Below, piece by piece: positions 61,564-64,000 of a stretch of 64,000 nucleotides of DNA. The notes beneath the pieces are model-generated. The model did not search any database. It worked only from the letters and a program-made list of their open reading frames with translations, and was not told the origin of the DNA. The stretch comes from Enterobacter cloacae complex sp. ECNIH7 (lineage in GTDB: Bacteria; Pseudomonadota; Gammaproteobacteria; Enterobacterales; Enterobacteriaceae): positions 4,154,001 through 4,218,000 of the forward strand of contig NZ_CP017990.1 of the NCBI RefSeq assembly GCF_002208095.1, read 5' to 3'. Position numbers and translations under genes: made by a program. Numbering within the stretch: the first letter of the stretch is position 1; each line of letters begins with the position of its first letter.

Positions 61564-64000
61564 TCAGCGATGTTCAAACCGCGCCACTGGTGTATCAGTG
61601 ATTTCCATCTCCATCTCCCAGAGCGTTTTCATTACACCTTCAAGTGGATCGTCGCTGCTGCGGTAGAAGGTGTTGAAAAGGGTTCCATCCGGATACCTGA
61701 ACAGCCTGAGTTCACCAAAGGATTCCGTGCTGACCATAAGTGAATACTCCTGTTCGGAATTGTGGACAAGGTAAATAATACAGTTATTTACCCTGAAGGG
61801 CAGAGAGTGGATACCCCTGGCTGACGCATCAGCATGTATGTCAAAAGCTGCATGTCTTTCCCGCTGATAGGCCAGATCTCTCAATTCTTCACTGAAGCAA
61901 GAACCATAGATCACCAGAATGTAATTCTTTTGATCAGCGGACCGTCGCGCGACTTGTTTTAGAAGAACATCCAGGCTTTTAACTTTCATCGTTAGTTTGG
62001 CCTGTGATTTCCACAGTAAATAATGCAGTTCGTTGAGAATATTTGACCTTACATCTGATACAGACGGAAAATCTCCGTAGAAATTACGATTTATCTCTCT
62101 GGAAACATACTCTTTGGAAACATTGCCTGAGATAAATCTGACCTGCCAGTGGCGATTACACTCTGTATCTTGAGAAAAGCTGAAATGTTTAAGTAGAGCA
62201 TGTTCAGTCAATATTTCTGGGGATTCTTTTGTAAGACGAATATCGGTATTCCGCAGTCGTTCCTGGTCTACTTCAGCAGCAAGGATATCTGCCATTTTAC
62301 TACGACTGAAAACATCAATGTATTTATCCAGAACATCATTAAAAAAAACCACATTCGTTACATAATCTGCTTCTGAAATGATATAGCCTTCATAAGGGAC
62401 TGAAGGGTCTCGCTTCAGTCGTTCAAGAATAGAAATTATTCTGTGTTTACTGAAGTAGGAAAACAACCCTCCCGCCAGGGCTTCATTAACACGCTGTGTA
62501 ACCTGTTCCGCAGGCCTTGCGAGCTTTATAGCCAGCAAGGCAAACGCCCCGTAGAGACTCCCTAAATCTTCATATACTCCTGTATACATACGCCCAGGAA
62601 TGTAAGGCCTTTCATTATATGAGTTCATAACCTCAATGGTTTCGGATAACCCACTGTACCAGCTTGTATTCGTATGCAGATTACAGTGCTCAATTCTCAG
62701 TATCATGTCAATGATATCGACAGAACATCTGAATGCAGGCGTCAGCGTGTCATGTGTATCTCTATCTTCATATAATTCAGACATAATGAGATGATTCACA
62801 AGATCGGCTAAGTCTATATTTTTTTGCGGTTCAAAATGCGCAATAAGATACCCTGCCATTAACAACCGCAAATCAGATAAGGCATTTGAAAATATAATGG
62901 ACAAGGCCGCATCTTTTTTATACAGGCTGCCCCTGAGTAACATATCCCACTGCGGATCAGTCTCCTTCTGGGACAGATAATCCGGAGTCAGGAAGAAACT
63001 GTGCCAGCGGTACTCTTCCTCCCAGTACCGTGTAAACCGGCTCTGATTAAACCAGAGGCAGAGAACGTCGTGAGCATATCGCACGGAAGAGGCATTATCG
63101 GCAACCACTGACGGAATAAGAAGCCTGGCGGTATTATGCAGATGATACATCAGGCGGCCAGAAGAATCTTCACTCCCGGGTTTGCCAGTGATCGTGGTCA
63201 TACTCCAGCCTTCCCACAGTCCGATATACTCGCGGATAAGGGCCTGGTGAGTCAGCTCCTGGCTGGCCGAGAGGGGGCCCCCCAGTCCCGCTTTCCACTC
63301 GTTTAACACATGCCACACCCTGAAAAGCGAAAGTAAAAACTGTCTGAAATCGGTAAAACACGTGCTCTGTGTTTTTCTGTACACTTGCAATGGAATGGCC
63401 ATCGATTCACGGAAATATTCGCCTGAATATTCCGTTGATTTTACGGATTCACGAAAAAACTTTCTCAATTCATAATGGAATGAATCACTGAAAGTATGGC
63501 TAAAACCTGATTCTTTTACTTCATCCAGATAATTTTTATCGACCCCGTAATTGTAACTTCTTTTGATAGAGGTATAGGTATCTGTTAATCGTTCAATCCC
63601 TGTTCTGAAGACGCTAATATTTTTATCGTTAAGTGCATCGTAAGCCTCACCAAAGAAATCAAAAGTAATATCATCCAGATCCCTTTTGTTCTCAGGGCGC
63701 CCTGTTACAATACAACGGCTAAATAACCACCGCCACAATCCTGAAACAGGCTTGATATTTCTCGATGACAATAAAGTCAGTTCACCAGAACGAACACCAA
63801 AGGAGGGCAAAATGATAATTTCCGCATCCTGCCCATCTACCGCCTCTAGCCTTCTCAGCAGAAATAAAAATGGCCTAACATAAATATCTGTAACAACATC
63901 ACCTTTACTGATATTAGATTTAACATGAAGCATGTCGTCTTTCTCAGAGATTGAGTAAGGCAGTGTTTTAATATTACCGAGGTAATTTTCACCTACGTTA
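61564..64000 (-). CDS. Large unknown protein, 3' part (gene runs off the window)
   Basis: The frame is open from the right window edge, so at least 812 C-terminal residues are present and the ATG at 63933 is internal or optional. No family, signal peptide or membrane helix is recognised. The protein is rich in aromatic and charged residues, looks alpha-helical and cytoplasmic, and the gene is more A/T-rich than the core genome. One segment near the end (LVIYGSCFSEELRDLAYQRE) resembles a buried strand followed by a helix. Large orphan genes of this sort in islands are often defence components, which is only a guess here. Confidence 0.75.
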   Translation of the reverse strand, partial: NVGENYLGNIKTLPYSISEKDDMLHVKSNISKGDVVTDIYVRPFLFLLRRLEAVDGQDAEIIILPSFGVRSGELTLLSSRNIKPVSGLWRWLFSRCIVTGRPENKRDLDDITFDFFGEAYDALNDKNISVFRTGIERLTDTYTSIKRSYNYGVDKNYLDEVKESGFSHTFSDSFHYELRKFFRESVKSTEYSGEYFRESMAIPLQVYRKTQSTCFTDFRQFLLSLFRVWHVLNEWKAGLGGPLSASQELTHQALIREYIGLWEGWSMTTITGKPGSEDSSGRLMYHLHNTARLLIPSVVADNASSVRYAHDVLCLWFNQSRFTRYWEEEYRWHSFFLTPDYLSQKETDPQWDMLLRGSLYKKDAALSIIFSNALSDLRLLMAGYLIAHFEPQKNIDLADLVNHLIMSELYEDRDTHDTLTPAFRCSVDIIDMILRIEHCNLHTNTSWYSGLSETIEVMNSYNERPYIPGRMYTGVYEDLGSLYGAFALLAIKLARPAEQVTQRVNEALAGGLFSYFSKHRIISILERLKRDPSVPYEGYIISEADYVTNVVFFNDVLDKYIDVFSRSKMADILAAEVDQERLRNTDIRLTKESPEILTEHALLKHFSFSQDTECNRHWQVRFISGNVSKEYVSREINRNFYGDFPSVSDVRSNILNELHYLLWKSQAKLTMKVKSLDVLLKQVARRSADQKNYILVIYGSCFSEELRDLAYQRERHAAFDIHADASARGIHSLPFRVNNCIIYLVHNSEQEYSLMVSTESFGELRLFRYPDGTLFNTFYRSSDDPLEGVMKTLWEMEMEITDTPVARFEHR

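Noticed and set aside
26230..64000. Second copy of the tRNA-Phe 3' end as the far attachment site
   Set aside because: I found no repeat of the GATTCCGAGTCCGGGCACCA segment further right; the other end is probably beyond the window.

Overview
This window looks like the chromosome of an enterobacterium close to the Enterobacter cloacae complex. The basis is residue-level agreement of the housekeeping genes with E. coli, conserved gene order from rsmE-gshB to speC-yqgA, a citrate fermentation cluster, and REP-type repeats. This is judged from remembered family sequences, without any database search.

Positions 1-26230 are core genome. First come rsmE (3' end), gshB, yqgE, ruvX, yggR, yggS-yggT-yggU-rdgB-hemW, a small DUF559 gene, yggN, yggL-trmB, mutY-yggX-mltC and nupG. 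A citrate fermentation cluster follows. Its structural genes (2HCT carrier, FAH-fold enzyme, citC-citD-citE-citF-citX-citG) run leftward and the citA-citB two-component pair runs rightward from a shared 345-bp regulatory region. Then come speC, yqgA and a tRNA-Phe gene.

From the tRNA-Phe gene to the right edge everything is accessory. A tyrosine integrase ends near the tRNA, and an ISKpn21-like element sits in its last codons (5-bp target duplication; the undisturbed C-terminus can be reconstructed). Next are a relaxase-like TraI_2 protein that lacks the usual histidine motifs, a probable RHH/HTH regulator, a TraF_2-type outer-membrane barrel with a lipoprotein, and a leftward block of plasmid-type genes (methylase-like, DUF1281, ArdC, DUF3085, three unknowns). 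Every gene of that block has a structured 5' leader with three mutually exclusive strands.

Positions 41756-52604 form a 10.85-kb mobile unit without a transposase. It has 26-bp terminal inverted repeats, inner sites at equal distance from both tips, and a 7-bp target duplication. It carries nickel/cobalt (ncr-type exporters and repressor) and chromate (chrBA) resistance, a HupE-like transporter and several little-known secreted proteins. Five G/C-tract palindromes are candidate operators for its RcnR-like repressor. An IS256-family element with a 9-bp duplication lies just outside it.

The remainder holds a second integrase, an FRG-domain protein, a LexA-controlled umuDC-type pair, an F-plasmid-like ResD recombinase with a HEPN-domain protein, and the 3' part of a large unknown gene that runs off the window. 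Two copies of an unnamed structured RNA, each with two tandem H-type pseudoknots supported by compensatory base changes, lie at 41318-41485 and 55655-55835. The far end of the island is not in the window.
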